Of a stretch of 64,000 bases of DNA, positions 9,222 to 17,202 are shown piece by piece (within the stretch, counting starts at the first letter, position 1; every line of letters begins with the position of its first letter). The notes under the pieces are model-generated. The model was not told where the DNA came from. It saw only the letters and a list, made by a program, of their open reading frames with translations, and did no database searches. The position numbers were made by a program, and so were the translations under genes. Source of the DNA: an uncultured Draconibacterium sp. (GTDB taxonomy: Bacteria > Bacteroidota > Bacteroidia > Bacteroidales > Prolixibacteraceae). The DNA lies in contig NZ_OY781365.1 in the NCBI RefSeq assembly GCF_963676815.1, positions 5,118,501 through 5,182,500 on the forward strand, in the 5' to 3' direction.

Positions 9222-10532
9222 ATGCGAACTATCCTACTTTTAACTTTTCTCCTACTTTCATCACTGCTATATGCTCAACAGCCCAATATCGTTTTTATCC
9301 TTGCCGATGATTTAGGTTATGGCGATTTATCGTGTTACGGAGCGAAAGACATTCGCACACCTGTTATCGATAAACTGTGTAGTGACGGAGTTAAATTTAC
9401 ACGAGCATACGCAAACAGCACCGTTTGCTCGCCGAGTCGAGCCTCTATATTAACAGGGAATTACCCCGACAGGGTTGGAGTGCCAGGTGTGATAAGAAAT
9501 ATGCCCGATAATACCTGGGGCAACCTGGCTGATGGCATTTCAACACTGCCGGAAGAACTTCAAGAAGCAGGCTATCATACAGCGTTGATTGGGAAATGGC
9601 ATTTGGGCTATAAAAGTCCGGACTTACCTAACGATAGGGGATTTGATTTTTTTAAAGGTTTTTTAGGCGACATGATGGATGACTATTATACCCACCTGAG
9701 AGGCGGTATAAATTGGATGCGTGAAAATTCAAAAGAAATTAACCCCAAAGGACATGCAACGGATTTGTTTTCAGATTGGTCGGTACAATACATTCAGGAA
9801 AGAAGCCAAAAAGATGAACCCTTTTTTTTGTTTCTGACTTACAACGCCCCTCACGACCCTGTTCAACCGCCAATGGAATGGTTGAAGAAAATTCAGGAAC
9901 GGGAGCCAGGCGCAACATTAAAAAGGCAAAAGCTAATTGCTTTTATTGAGCACCTCGATGCTGGTATCGGCAAGGTAATAAACAGCCTCGAATCCGAAAA
10001 TATTTCCGACAACACCATAATTATTTTTACCTCCGATAACGGAGGTGCTCTTACTTACGGGGCAAACAATGCTCCATTCAGAGGAGGCAAAGGCGATATG
10101 TTTGAAGGGGGCATTCGGGTACCATGCATTGTAAAATGGTCTGAATGTATTAACCCGCACTCAACAGACCAACCAATTATGCTAATGGATTTTTACCCAA
10201 CACTCCTTGAAGCAGCAGGAGGAAAAGTGAATAATAATCTACCGTCTCAAAGTTTGCTCGCTTCATTGAAAAATGGAAAGTATTTTAAAGATAACAGGAT
10301 GATGGTTTGGGTACGCCGGGAAGGACACAAGTTTGGAGGTAGGGATTACTATGCCATTTCGGATGGCGACAATAAATTACTTCAAAATACTCCTTTCGAA
10401 TCCTATTCATTTTTTGACATGAAAGATAATTGCTTTGAGAAAGTACCATCAGGAGACAGCAAACAAAGCAATCGCTTGCAGAAGGAGCTTACCAAACACA
10501 TCCAAAAATCAGGGAATATGCCATGGCAATGA
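9222..10532 (+). CDS. Sulfatase (type I, formylglycine-dependent)
   Basis: A 436-residue secreted sulfatase. I place the start at the ATG at 9222 rather than an in-frame GTG at 9189, because M-R-T-I-L-L begins a clean signal peptide ending at L-Y-A-Q, and the GTG sits inside the 3' arm of a terminator hairpin. The core begins P-N-I-V-F-I-L-A-D29-D30. The catalytic motif is C69-S-P-S-R-A-S-I-L-T-G, with Cys69 the formylglycine precursor. The metal-binding F-T-S-D-N-G-G and the G-K-W-H-L-G block, both typical of the S1 family, are present. It is compact, without a C-terminal extension. It is a distinct sulfatase from its neighbours, presumably of different regiospecificity; that is inference. 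Confidence 0.95.
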   Translation: MRTILLLTFLLLSSLLYAQQPNIVFILADDLGYGDLSCYGAKDIRTPVIDKLCSDGVKFTRAYANSTVCSPSRASILTGNYPDRVGVPGVIRNMPDNTWGNLADGISTLPEELQEAGYHTALIGKWHLGYKSPDLPNDRGFDFFKGFLGDMMDDYYTHLRGGINWMRENSKEINPKGHATDLFSDWSVQYIQERSQKDEPFFLFLTYNAPHDPVQPPMEWLKKIQEREPGATLKRQKLIAFIEHLDAGIGKVINSLESENISDNTIIIFTSDNGGALTYGANNAPFRGGKGDMFEGGIRVPCIVKWSECINPHSTDQPIMLMDFYPTLLEAAGGKVNNNLPSQSLLASLKNGKYFKDNRMMVWVRREGHKFGGRDYYAISDGDNKLLQNTPFESYSFFDMKDNCFEKVPSGDSKQSNRLQKELTKHIQKSGNMPWQ

Positions 10533-10576
10533 TGAGTAAATACTACGTTTTATTTAATTGAAAAAATACTAAAGAC

Positions 10577-12154
10577 ATGAAAAAATATTTTATATACATA
10601 TTTTCATTTGTTAGCATTGTAGTTACAATTGCTTCATGTGGCAAATCTAAAGTTGATGATAATCCAAGACCAAATATTGTATTCATTTTCACAGATGACC
10701 ATGCTACTCAGGCAATTTCTGCTTATGGTGGAATTTATAAAGATATTGCACCAACTCCAAATATTGATAAGTTGGCAGACGAGGGGATAATGTTGACTAA
10801 TATGTTGTGCACGAATGCGATATGTGGACCAAGTAGAGCTTCTATTCTAACAGGAAAGTACAGCCATAAGAATGGATATTTGAAAAATTATAAGGGAGGA
10901 CGATTCGATAATGATCAATGGACTTATCCCAAAGCACTTCAAGCAGCAGGATATAAGACCGCAATGATTGGTAAATGGCATTTAGCCTCTGAGCCTAAGG
11001 GTTTTAATTATTATAAATATCATGTCTCTCGAGGGGAGCAAGGATATTATTGGGATCCTGTTTATAACGAAAATGGTGATACTATTACAGAAGAGGGATA
11101 CGCCACGAATCTGACAACTAACTTTGCTTTGAATTGGTTAGATAGTCAAAAGAAAGATGAGCCATTTTGTTTGTTGTTACAGTACAAAGCACCACACAGG
11201 CCATGGCAACCTGATTCTATTTACCAGAATATGTATGACAACATTGAAATACCATATCCATCAACTTTTAATGATAAATATGAAGGAAGGCAGGTGACAG
11301 CTGGTAATACAGAGATGACCATGGATTATCTTAGCCGGGAAGATTTAAAGATGACACCACCTGATTCTTTATCTGAAAAACAAAAAGGAAATTGGATTAA
11401 TTTTGGGATAAAAAGAAATGAAAATGTAATCCCTAAAAAAGGAATGAATCCAACTGATGTTCGAAAATGGAAATATCAGCGCTATATTAAGGATTATTTA
11501 GCTACCATAAAATCGGTAGATGACAACATTGGTCGAGTATTAGATTATTTAAAACAACACGGATTAGAAGACAATACCATAGTGATCTATTCTTCGGATC
11601 AAGGATTTTTTTTAGGCGATCATGGTTGGTTTGATAAGCGTTTTATGTATGAGCAGTCTCTTCATATGCCTTTTCTATTAAGATATTCAGGCAAAATAGA
11701 AAAAGGAATTGTTTGTGATGATATTATTACTAATATCGATATAGCACCAACAATTCTGGAAATGGCTGGAGTACCTATTCCAAAAGAAGTTCAGGGGCGT
11801 AGTTTTTATTCAAATTTAAAAGGTGATACTCCTGAAGATTGGAGACAATCTATGTATTATCATTACTATGAATATCCATTCTGGCATCATGTTCAACCTC
11901 ATTATGGAATAAGGACTAAACGATATAAGCTAATTCACTTTTACTACGATATTGACTTGTGGGAATTTTATGATATAGAAAACGATCCAAATGAAATGGT
12001 AAACCTAATTGACTCAAAAGAATATCGCTCAATGATAGATAGCATGAAAATGGAGTTGGTTCAGCTGATGAAAAAGTATGGCAATGATAAAAGCTTGGAT
12101 GAATTTAGACTGATCTCTGATACTGACTTTGGTGGCTTGGAATCAGACAAATAA
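10577..12154 (+). CDS. Sulfatase lipoprotein (type I, formylglycine-dependent)
   Basis: A 525-residue sulfatase anchored by a lipobox (T-I-A-S-C21). The core opens R-P-N-I-V-F-I-F-T-D40-D41. The catalytic motif is C83-G-P-S-R-A-S-I-L-T-G. G-K-W-H-L-A and S-S-D-Q-G-F-F-L-G-D-H-G-W-F-D-K-R follow, the latter being the metal- and sulfate-binding block. The C-terminal part (about 430-500) has the W-E-F-Y-D-I-E-N-D-P-N-E signature common in S1 enzymes. Its DNA is visibly richer in A/T at third positions than the two sulfatases before it, so it may have joined the locus separately. It is the last gene before the conjugative element. Confidence 0.95.
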   Translation: MKKYFIYIFSFVSIVVTIASCGKSKVDDNPRPNIVFIFTDDHATQAISAYGGIYKDIAPTPNIDKLADEGIMLTNMLCTNAICGPSRASILTGKYSHKNGYLKNYKGGRFDNDQWTYPKALQAAGYKTAMIGKWHLASEPKGFNYYKYHVSRGEQGYYWDPVYNENGDTITEEGYATNLTTNFALNWLDSQKKDEPFCLLLQYKAPHRPWQPDSIYQNMYDNIEIPYPSTFNDKYEGRQVTAGNTEMTMDYLSREDLKMTPPDSLSEKQKGNWINFGIKRNENVIPKKGMNPTDVRKWKYQRYIKDYLATIKSVDDNIGRVLDYLKQHGLEDNTIVIYSSDQGFFLGDHGWFDKRFMYEQSLHMPFLLRYSGKIEKGIVCDDIITNIDIAPTILEMAGVPIPKEVQGRSFYSNLKGDTPEDWRQSMYYHYYEYPFWHHVQPHYGIRTKRYKLIHFYYDIDLWEFYDIENDPNEMVNLIDSKEYRSMIDSMKMELVQLMKKYGNDKSLDEFRLISDTDFGGLESDK

Positions 12155-12261
12155 AATCAAAAATTAATGGATTTATTGCGATATATGAAACTAGATGGTC
12201 CTCAAATAAAAATTAGTTTCTATTTATAGACCGAAGAGATTTTAATATAACCCCTCACCCC

Positions 12262-13110
12262 ATGAAAACAAACGATTATAATAACATTCTTCAGAAACTG
12301 GAAGAAAAGATATGTAAATTAAAATTAGAAGAATCAGATAAAATAATTCGGGCAGAGAAGGCCTTGGGATATTGTAAATTGGCTTTTACAGATTTGAAAA
12401 TATTGATTCAAGGTGAAGGATTCAACAATGAAGCAGATGAGATCAGGTTTTTCAAACAAATAAAGCCACAAGTTCTAAGTAAGTTAATTTATTATGCAGA
12501 AATCCTTCAACTTGAAACGCACCGTCCTAACGCAAACCGAAAATTCCAGATAAAGTATTTGAAAAAGGAATTTAAGAAGTACCAGGGATATCTCAATGAG
12601 CATTATGAGTTTTTCCAGTACTATAAGACAAATCAAACCTGTTTTGACAAGGCTTATTTTACACGTTACGGAGAGGTAGTTTATGTTGGATTAAAGAATT
12701 ACGGTTATTTGACTGATCCTGAGTTTTGTACTTCTCATGATGAGTTGGTTGCCCATATTTTGGCTTGTGAGCAACTGGAGAAATACATTGACGAAGAAAT
12801 AACTGCTTTAAAAAGTAAAGGAATGTTTTGGCAAAGGTCTAATAGTGAAAAGAAACAACTTAATCTCAAATGGACTGCCACCAAAGTAGCACTGATTGAA
12901 TTAATCTATGCACTTCATAGTTCAAATTCCATAAATAATGGAAAAACCGATATAAAAGAATTAATCGGTTTGTTTGAGCAGGTATTCGATATCCAACTTG
13001 ATAAGGCGTATAGGGCTTTTATAGATATTCAAATGCGTAAAAAGGAGAGAACAAAGTTTCTGGATACATTGAGACAAGTATTGCTAAACAGAATGGATCA
13101 GGAAGACTGA
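12262..13110 (+). CDS. rteC: RteC family regulator
   Basis: A 282-residue soluble, lysine-rich, mostly helical protein. The sequence matches the RteC family known from Bacteroides conjugative transposons, where RteC activates the excision operon. Typical stretches are Y-Y-A-E-I-L-Q-L-E-T-H-R-P and the closing part with L-I-E-L-I-Y-A-L and F-D-I-Q-L-D-K-A-Y-R. The C-terminal half would hold the DNA-binding winged helix. No rteA or rteB is visible, so the tetracycline-responsive cascade of CTnDOT is not present in the window. It is the first gene of the element from the left. Confidence 0.88.
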   Translation: MKTNDYNNILQKLEEKICKLKLEESDKIIRAEKALGYCKLAFTDLKILIQGEGFNNEADEIRFFKQIKPQVLSKLIYYAEILQLETHRPNANRKFQIKYLKKEFKKYQGYLNEHYEFFQYYKTNQTCFDKAYFTRYGEVVYVGLKNYGYLTDPEFCTSHDELVAHILACEQLEKYIDEEITALKSKGMFWQRSNSEKKQLNLKWTATKVALIELIYALHSSNSINNGKTDIKELIGLFEQVFDIQLDKAYRAFIDIQMRKKERTKFLDTLRQVLLNRMDQED

Positions 13111-13172
13111 CTTAAATTCGATTTAAAAAACAAAGAAATTATGAATACAAGCTAAAACTTTTCGAATTCAGT

Positions 13173-13180
13173 TATCTTTG
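13173..13180 (+). promoter_or_regulatory. Bacteroidota -7 box (TATCTTTG)
   Basis: TATCTTTG fits the TAnnTTTG consensus exactly and is followed by a transcribed-looking, highly structured leader. No TTTG is found at the -33 spacing, so it may need an activator. Expected transcription start is near 13187. Confidence 0.5.
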
Positions 13181-13186
13181 CACTAT

Positions 13187-13393
13187 TCGTAAAGAATGAA
13201 TGCTCAGAAGTGAGTGAAAAATATTGAAGAGATAGCGTTGGCTATTATTTGTGAAATCGGAAACCGCTAATTTTTGACTTACCACAGAATAATAAGCACT
13301 GACGCTCACGCTTTGGCGTGGGTGGTGTTTGTTGGTGGTAAGGGTATTTAGCGGTACCTCGATTTCGAACAGGCTAAGCCCGCGCTTTTTTTG
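13187..13393 (+). ncRNA. Candidate structured RNA with nested long-range stems
   Basis: Three nested helices are visible. Outer: 13253-13270 with 13348-13366, GAAATCG and CCGCTAA against TTAGCGG and CGATTTC, separated by a small internal loop. Middle: CTTACCAC (13278-13285) against GTGGTAAG (13335-13342). Inner: CACGC (13307-13311) against GCGTG (13316-13320). A -7 box lies just upstream and a run of seven T at 13387-13393 just downstream, so a roughly 200-nt transcript is plausible. No ORF is present. It could be a trans-acting RNA, a leader of the downstream operon, or a single-strand DNA structure used in transfer. I do not recognise a known family. Confidence 0.55.
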
Positions 13394-13429
13394 TAACCAT
13401 TTGAATCCTATCTAGTACACCCGATTATA

Positions 13430-13684
13430 ATGTATTTCACAGAAAAAAATATTAAATACGCAGATTTGGTAGTTCCCTTTACCAAATGCCCGTTTGAAAA
13501 TGTTGAAGCAGATTGTCCTTTTGTGGACTACTGGAAACTTCCATCAATGGAAGAACAAATCACAGAAATGGGAAATCTTTCACTAGAAGAACTTGAAAAA
13601 CTTCGCCGACATCACCGCAGGTGCCTTTTAAAAAAAGTTGATAAAATTCAACAGTCGTATCATGAAAAGGCAAACCATGAATAG
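13430..13684 (+). CDS. Small cysteine-containing hypothetical protein
   Basis: An 84-residue protein of unknown function. The only notable feature is a K-C-P-F-x6-D-C-P-F-V-D-Y-W stretch (two C-P-F motifs) followed by a helical region rich in E, L, K and R (about 40-80). This could be a small metal-binding or DNA-associated protein. It follows the structured RNA candidate by about 37 nt and precedes a repeated CCCAA-N-TTGGG element. Its place at the head of the element suggests a regulatory or relaxosome-type accessory role; that is inference only. Confidence 0.6.
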   Translation: MYFTEKNIKYADLVVPFTKCPFENVEADCPFVDYWKLPSMEEQITEMGNLSLEELEKLRRHHRRCLLKKVDKIQQSYHEKANHE

Positions 13685-13716
13685 CTGTTAATCAAACCTC
13701 CGCCTGTTTAACAATA

Positions 13717-13755
13717 AAAAACACCCAACTTGGGAAGAGGTTGGGAAAAATATCC
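13717..13755 (+). repeat. CCCAA-N-TTGGG / TTGGGAAAAA element, copy 1
   Basis: CCCAACTTGGG at 13724-13734 followed by TTGGGAAAAATATCC at 13741-13755, 55 nt before the start of the HTH gene. The same arrangement recurs at 16298-16333 and partly at 15991-16010. The 11-bp near-palindrome suggests a dimeric DNA-binding site or short leader hairpin. Confidence 0.6.
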
Positions 13756-13810
13756 GTTTTGAAGTTCAATATTTGGCATCATTCAAATTGTATCATTTAA
13801 AATTAAAGTT

Positions 13811-14107
13811 ATGCCAACAGAAATTGTAACTACCGATGACTTGCGTGAATTCAAAATCGATTTGCTCAAAGAATTCAAACAATTGCTTGCCGTACATCAC
13901 GGCCAGCCTTCGAAAAAATGGTTAAAATCTTTCGAAGTAAGAAAACTTCTTGGAATCTCTCCCGGAACACTTCAAAACCTGCGCGTCAATGGGACTTTAC
14001 CTTTTACCAAAATTGGCGGGGTAATCTTTTACGACAGTGAAGACATCAACAAAATGATGAAGGAAAACCTGGTGCAAAACCGTTTTGAGTTCCGGCGCAG
14101 GGTATGA
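13811..14107 (+). CDS. Helix-turn-helix (excisionase-like) protein
   Basis: A 98-residue DNA-binding protein. The region around residues 37-85 (K-W-L-K-S-F-E-V-R-K-L-L-G-I-S-P-G-T-L-Q-N-L) is the winged HTH_17/MerR-like fold of small excisionase-type proteins common in Bacteroidota mobile elements, with the wing at L-P-F-T-K-I-G-G-V-I-F-Y-D. The N-terminal 30 residues form a helix rich in K, E and L. It overlaps the next gene by 4 nt (ATGA), implying translational coupling. It may regulate excision or replication genes of the element. Repeat copy 1 lies immediately upstream. Confidence 0.8.
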   Translation: MPTEIVTTDDLREFKIDLLKEFKQLLAVHHGQPSKKWLKSFEVRKLLGISPGTLQNLRVNGTLPFTKIGGVIFYDSEDINKMMKENLVQNRFEFRRRV

Positions 14108-14595
14108 ATTACATCAAGCACCAAACCGGTCTGTTTGAAAGGTTTGCAGAAGATGAACGAATTACACCATTTCATATCAGCCTCTATTTTGCTTTATTTC
14201 AGTTTTGGAATAGGAATCGTTTCAGAAATCCATTTCCTGTTTCAAGGGAGGAAGTTATGTTTTTGGCACATATCGGTTCGGTAAATACTTATACCAGGTG
14301 CATAAAGCAACTTCACCAATGGAGCTATATCGAATATTTTCCTTCATTCAATCCAAATACCGGGAGTAAGGTCAGCTGTATCAGTTTTGAGAAAGGTAGT
14401 GATAAAGGTAATGGTAAAGCTGGCGATAAAGGTGGTGATAATGCTGCTGATAAAGGTTTATATAAGAATACAAACATTACAAACGGTAATAAACAGGCTC
14501 ACTCCAAAAATTATAAAAATGGAAGAGAGAAGAAGTCACGAAATTCCAATCCCCTCCACGTCGAAACCGACAAGGATTATTCCGAACCCTTATAA
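14104..14595 (+). CDS. Putative replication/partition-type winged-helix protein
   Basis: A 163-residue protein found beside the excisionase-like gene. Residues about 15-95 resemble a winged-helix region (H-I-S-L-Y-F-A-L-F-Q-F-W-N-R to Y-I-E-Y-F-P). A low-complexity G-D/K-G-N-G-K-A-G-D-K-G-G-D tract (about 98-120) follows, then a basic tail. That organisation resembles initiator-like proteins encoded beside DnaC-like ATPases on Bacteroidota elements. Its start overlaps the previous stop by 4 nt, and its end overlaps the ATPase start by 77 nt. Function is inferred from neighbours, not from a catalytic motif. Confidence 0.65.
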   Translation: MNYIKHQTGLFERFAEDERITPFHISLYFALFQFWNRNRFRNPFPVSREEVMFLAHIGSVNTYTRCIKQLHQWSYIEYFPSFNPNTGSKVSCISFEKGSDKGNGKAGDKGGDNAADKGLYKNTNITNGNKQAHSKNYKNGREKKSRNSNPLHVETDKDYSEPL

Positions 14596-15244
14596 GGAAA
14601 TTGCGGAAATCAGAAATGGGATGCACCAGTTTGGTTTCACGGATTGTCGCAACTGGTTGGAAAAATTAGGAAAACAAAAATATGGGGAACATTTCAGACT
14701 TTACCAGGAAGATTCAGCTTTAATTTACAGTTTGGTGGTTTATGCCATTGAAGATAAAAAAGAAGCCTCGAAGCGAAAACTGGACTTGAAGAAAGGTATC
14801 CTTTTATCCGGGCCAATCGGATGCGGAAAAACCACGCTTATGAGCCTTGTGAAGTATTTCTTCCAGCCCCGCAAACAATATCAAATTAAATCCACCCGTG
14901 ATATCAGTTTTGAATTTGAAAAAAATGGTTACAAAGTGATAAACAGGTACAGCAAAAGTCTATCCAACCTGAGTTACACTAACCCTGTTCCAAGCATTTT
15001 TTGCTTCGATGATTTGGGAATAGAACAAACACAAAAACACTATGGAAATGAATGCAATGCTATGGCTGAAATCCTGCTTAGCCGTTATGATTTGTTTATT
15101 TCCAAAGGTATTCCGACGCATTTAACCACGAATCTTTCCGCTTCAGAGATTGAAGAAAAATACGGCAATCGTGTCCGCAGCCGAATGCGTGAAATGTTCA
15201 ATCTGGTTGCATTTGATAAGAACGCAGGAGATAAACGGATTTAA
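14519..15244 (+). CDS. DnaC/IstB-like P-loop ATPase
   Basis: A 241-residue AAA-type ATPase. I choose the ATG at 14519 (M-E-E-R-R-S-H) because the frame further upstream is a shadow of the Gly-Lys repeat in the overlapping gene. Walker A is G98-P-I-G-C-G-K-T-T; Walker B is I-F-C-F-D-D-L-G-I-E. A sensor-like T-T-N-L-S follows, with an arginine-rich R-V-R-S-R-M-R-E-M block at the end. This is the layout of helicase loaders (DnaC) and transposition helpers (IstB). With the preceding HTH and winged-helix proteins it probably forms a small replication or maintenance module of the element. Confidence 0.78.
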   Translation: MEERRSHEIPIPSTSKPTRIIPNPYKEIAEIRNGMHQFGFTDCRNWLEKLGKQKYGEHFRLYQEDSALIYSLVVYAIEDKKEASKRKLDLKKGILLSGPIGCGKTTLMSLVKYFFQPRKQYQIKSTRDISFEFEKNGYKVINRYSKSLSNLSYTNPVPSIFCFDDLGIEQTQKHYGNECNAMAEILLSRYDLFISKGIPTHLTTNLSASEIEEKYGNRVRSRMREMFNLVAFDKNAGDKRI

Positions 15245-15990
15245 GAGGTAGTTTCCTGTGCCTCGTCCCATTTCCCTTACTCATTCAATCGCACTGTTAT
15301 CCCGTTCGCTGCTCACCGGAACCATCGCTCATTCATTCGTTCGGTCAACAAGACGAGTGTCGTTTCAATCCTGAAATCACAGTTAAGTCGACATAATCTT
15401 GGTTTTTGACAAGGCAAAAAATCTGCGCATAGCAGCATTCTGCAAATGATTTTTTAACGCAGACAAAAATCAAGAGAACAAGACTTGGGCTGTTGTGGCA
15501 GGCTTGATACGACACTAAAACACCCCACAGCAAAAGTTCGCCTTCCATTTCTTTCCACTCAGGCCTACTCTGGTTTCATTCCGCCCGTTCCGGCTTTTTA
15601 GCCATCACACCTCCACCGTAAATAAAAAGCCTAAACAAGCTTCATTTCAAGCCTCTACTTCGCTTCAATCCATTGCAGGATAACATTTGCCTTATCCCAG
15701 CCCACGAATCAGAAAAAAGGTATTAAATAAAATCTTTAGGTTAATCCATTGCCCCGGCACATCCCACTCCCAGAGCTTCAACACACCTACATCCGTTCGT
15801 TCCTCACGGAACCGGTGTTGTCTTGCCTGTACGTGGGAAGAGCCTTGGACAACCCACGGCAAGAGAAAGCCTTTCGCCGTGCTACAGCTTACACTTGCCC
15901 ATAGCCTTCCCGGATAAACTATTTACAGTTAAAAATGAGTTAGCAGGTTAAAAACAAAGAGAGAAAGCCAAAGTTAGCCGTCCTACCCAC

Positions 15991-16010
15991 AAAACCCACC
16001 TTGGGAAAAA
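15991..16010 (+). repeat. TTGGGAAAAA element, partial copy 2
   Basis: CCCACCTTGGG (15995-16005) running straight into AAAAA, so only one TTGGGAAAAA is present. It matches the core of copies 1 and 3. Confidence 0.4.
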
Positions 16011-16297
16011 TGCAAGGCCGGGGTGAATGCCCCGAAACTAATATTTTTCAAGTTAAATATTTTGTATTATCAGGTTTTTCGGTGCAGCCCTGCATTTTAT
16101 CCCGGACGGCAAATCTCCTGGTTTCTCTTCTTTTTTTTCTTTTTTTCTTCTCTTTTAAAGGTTAAGTTATTTTACCAATTAAAAGCATACCAAGACATTT
16201 TATATCCAAAATGTTGATAGCTATCCAATACAGGTTTCTTTTTCCTCTAAAGCACAATAAATCCTATGATATAGAGGAAATTTATTTAACCATATAA

Positions 16298-16333
16298 AAC
16301 ACCCAAGTTGGGTTGACCTTGGGAAAAACATCC
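16298..16333 (+). repeat. CCCAA-N-TTGGG / TTGGGAAAAA element, copy 3
   Basis: CCCAAGTTGGG at 16302-16312 then TTGGGAAAAACATCC at 16319-16333, 66 nt before the first tra-operon gene. Compared with copy 1 the flanking AAACACCC and TCC are kept and the central base of the palindrome is swapped. Confidence 0.6.
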
Positions 16334-16399
16334 AATCCACATCTTCATTTTTGCCAAACAGGTTTTTGAAAGATTATTGAATAAAAAAACGAAAAAAAG

Positions 16400-16759
16400 A
16401 TGTTTGGATTAAATGAAATCACTTGGAAGCTGTTTACCCAGTTTATTATTTCAGGATTACTTACCTGGTATTCTGTACTTATTGTTTTTCTGTGGCTAAA
16501 AGGGAAAAACAAAGCTAAATACCTGTACGAGGAACATGCCTCCACCCAAGAAGTTGAGTCTGGTATAAATCCTATCCAGGTTTCCTCAAAAGACCTTCCG
16601 TCACAATTGGTTTCTGCTGTTTCCGAAAATTCCATTCGCCTTGAAGTTTCTGTTTATGAAGAAATATGGCCCGACGATGGCTATCACATAAACTATTTCC
16701 TGGATGAAAATACCGGAAAGTTGGTCAAAATACTTCCAGAAATACACAGTCAACATTAA
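16400..16759 (+). CDS. Small single-pass membrane protein at head of tra operon
   Basis: A 119-residue protein with one transmembrane helix (about residues 14-33, F-I-I-S-G-L-L-T-W-Y-S-V-L-I-V-F-L-W-L) and a soluble C-terminal region with an acidic E-E-I-W-P-D-D-G-Y-H segment. I do not recognise the family. It starts 66 nt after repeat copy 3 and ends 20 nt before TraE, so it appears to be the first gene of the transfer operon. A role in the mating apparatus is inferred from position only. Confidence 0.65.
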   Translation: MFGLNEITWKLFTQFIISGLLTWYSVLIVFLWLKGKNKAKYLYEEHASTQEVESGINPIQVSSKDLPSQLVSAVSENSIRLEVSVYEEIWPDDGYHINYFLDENTGKLVKILPEIHSQH

Positions 16760-16779
16760 TTATAAAATCAATTCAAATC

Positions 16780-17094
16780 ATGAAGAAAAAGATTCTGAAA
16801 GTTTATCAAAAAACAATGGCGTTGTTTGCCATAACTGTCCTTGGAGTTTACAACAGTTTTGCACAAAGCTCAGCCGGAATTGACCAGGCAACGTCCGAAG
16901 TTAGTTCGTACGTTGACCCGGTTGCCAACCTGATTATTGCCATTGGTGCAGTGGTTGGTCTAATCGGTGGTGTACGTGTGTACATCAAGTGGCAAAGTGG
17001 CGACCAGGATACCCAGAAAGCAATCATGGGCTGGTTTGGTGCCTGTCTGTTCCTGATTCTTGTGGGAGTAGTAATCCGCTCATTCTTTTCATAA
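16780..17094 (+). CDS. traE: TraE family conjugative transposon protein (DUF4134)
   Basis: A 104-residue membrane protein with a signal peptide ending at S-F-A-Q (about residue 29) and two hydrophobic helices (about 45-65 and 83-102). The sequence A-S-S-Y-V-D-P-V-A-N-L-like block and G-G-V-R-V-Y-I-K-W-Q-S-G-D are characteristic of TraE of Bacteroides conjugative transposons. Its size and topology resemble the VirB2-type pilin position in type IV secretion. A hairpin follows the gene, which would let TraE be made in excess over the downstream proteins. Confidence 0.92.
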   Translation: MKKKILKVYQKTMALFAITVLGVYNSFAQSSAGIDQATSEVSSYVDPVANLIIAIGAVVGLIGGVRVYIKWQSGDQDTQKAIMGWFGACLFLILVGVVIRSFFS

Positions 17095-17138
17095 CGGTCA
17101 ATCCGTCGAAAGCCGGACAAGTGACCGCGATTTTAATT

Positions 17139-17165
17139 GAGGAGCAGCACAAAGCGTTGTTCCTC
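17139..17165 (+). terminator. Partial-termination hairpin between traE and traF
   Basis: GAGGAGCAGCAC (17139-17150) pairs with GCGTTGTTCCTC (17154-17165) at 11 of 12 positions counting G-U pairs, with a 3-nt loop, followed by AGTTTT. The weak T tract suggests leaky termination or an mRNA-stabilising end for traE rather than a full stop. Confidence 0.4.
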
Positions 17166-17202
17166 AGTTTTCTCAAATATCAAAAGTTAAGAATAATCTG
17201 AA

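Larger units (their letters stand above)
15245..16399. other. 1.15-kb stretch without a convincing gene
   Basis: Open frames of 60-76 codons occur on both strands but lack family-like sequence and ribosome sites. The DNA is richer in C on the + strand than its surroundings and has several small inverted motifs, e.g. GTTCG-N-GCTCACCGGAAC near 15310 and GTTCGTTCCTCACGGAAC near 15790, which resemble each other. The distal part holds two copies of the TTGGGAAAAA element. It may be a decayed gene region or a site for maintenance functions; nothing decisive is visible. Confidence 0.5.

Noticed and set aside
12155..12261. Possible left attachment site with a copy of the tRNA-Leu 3' end
   Set aside because: No stretch resembling TGGTGCCCAGTAAAGG is present here or between the sulfatase genes, so I do not place the left end.
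13253..13366. CRISPR-like repeat structure
   Set aside because: The repeats are inverted arms of one fold, not direct repeats with spacers, and no cas genes are in the window.
15687..15917. A 76-codon frame in the long gene-free region
   Set aside because: Sequence is Cys/Pro/Arg/Ser-rich without any family likeness, and there is no ribosome site or neighbour to support it.
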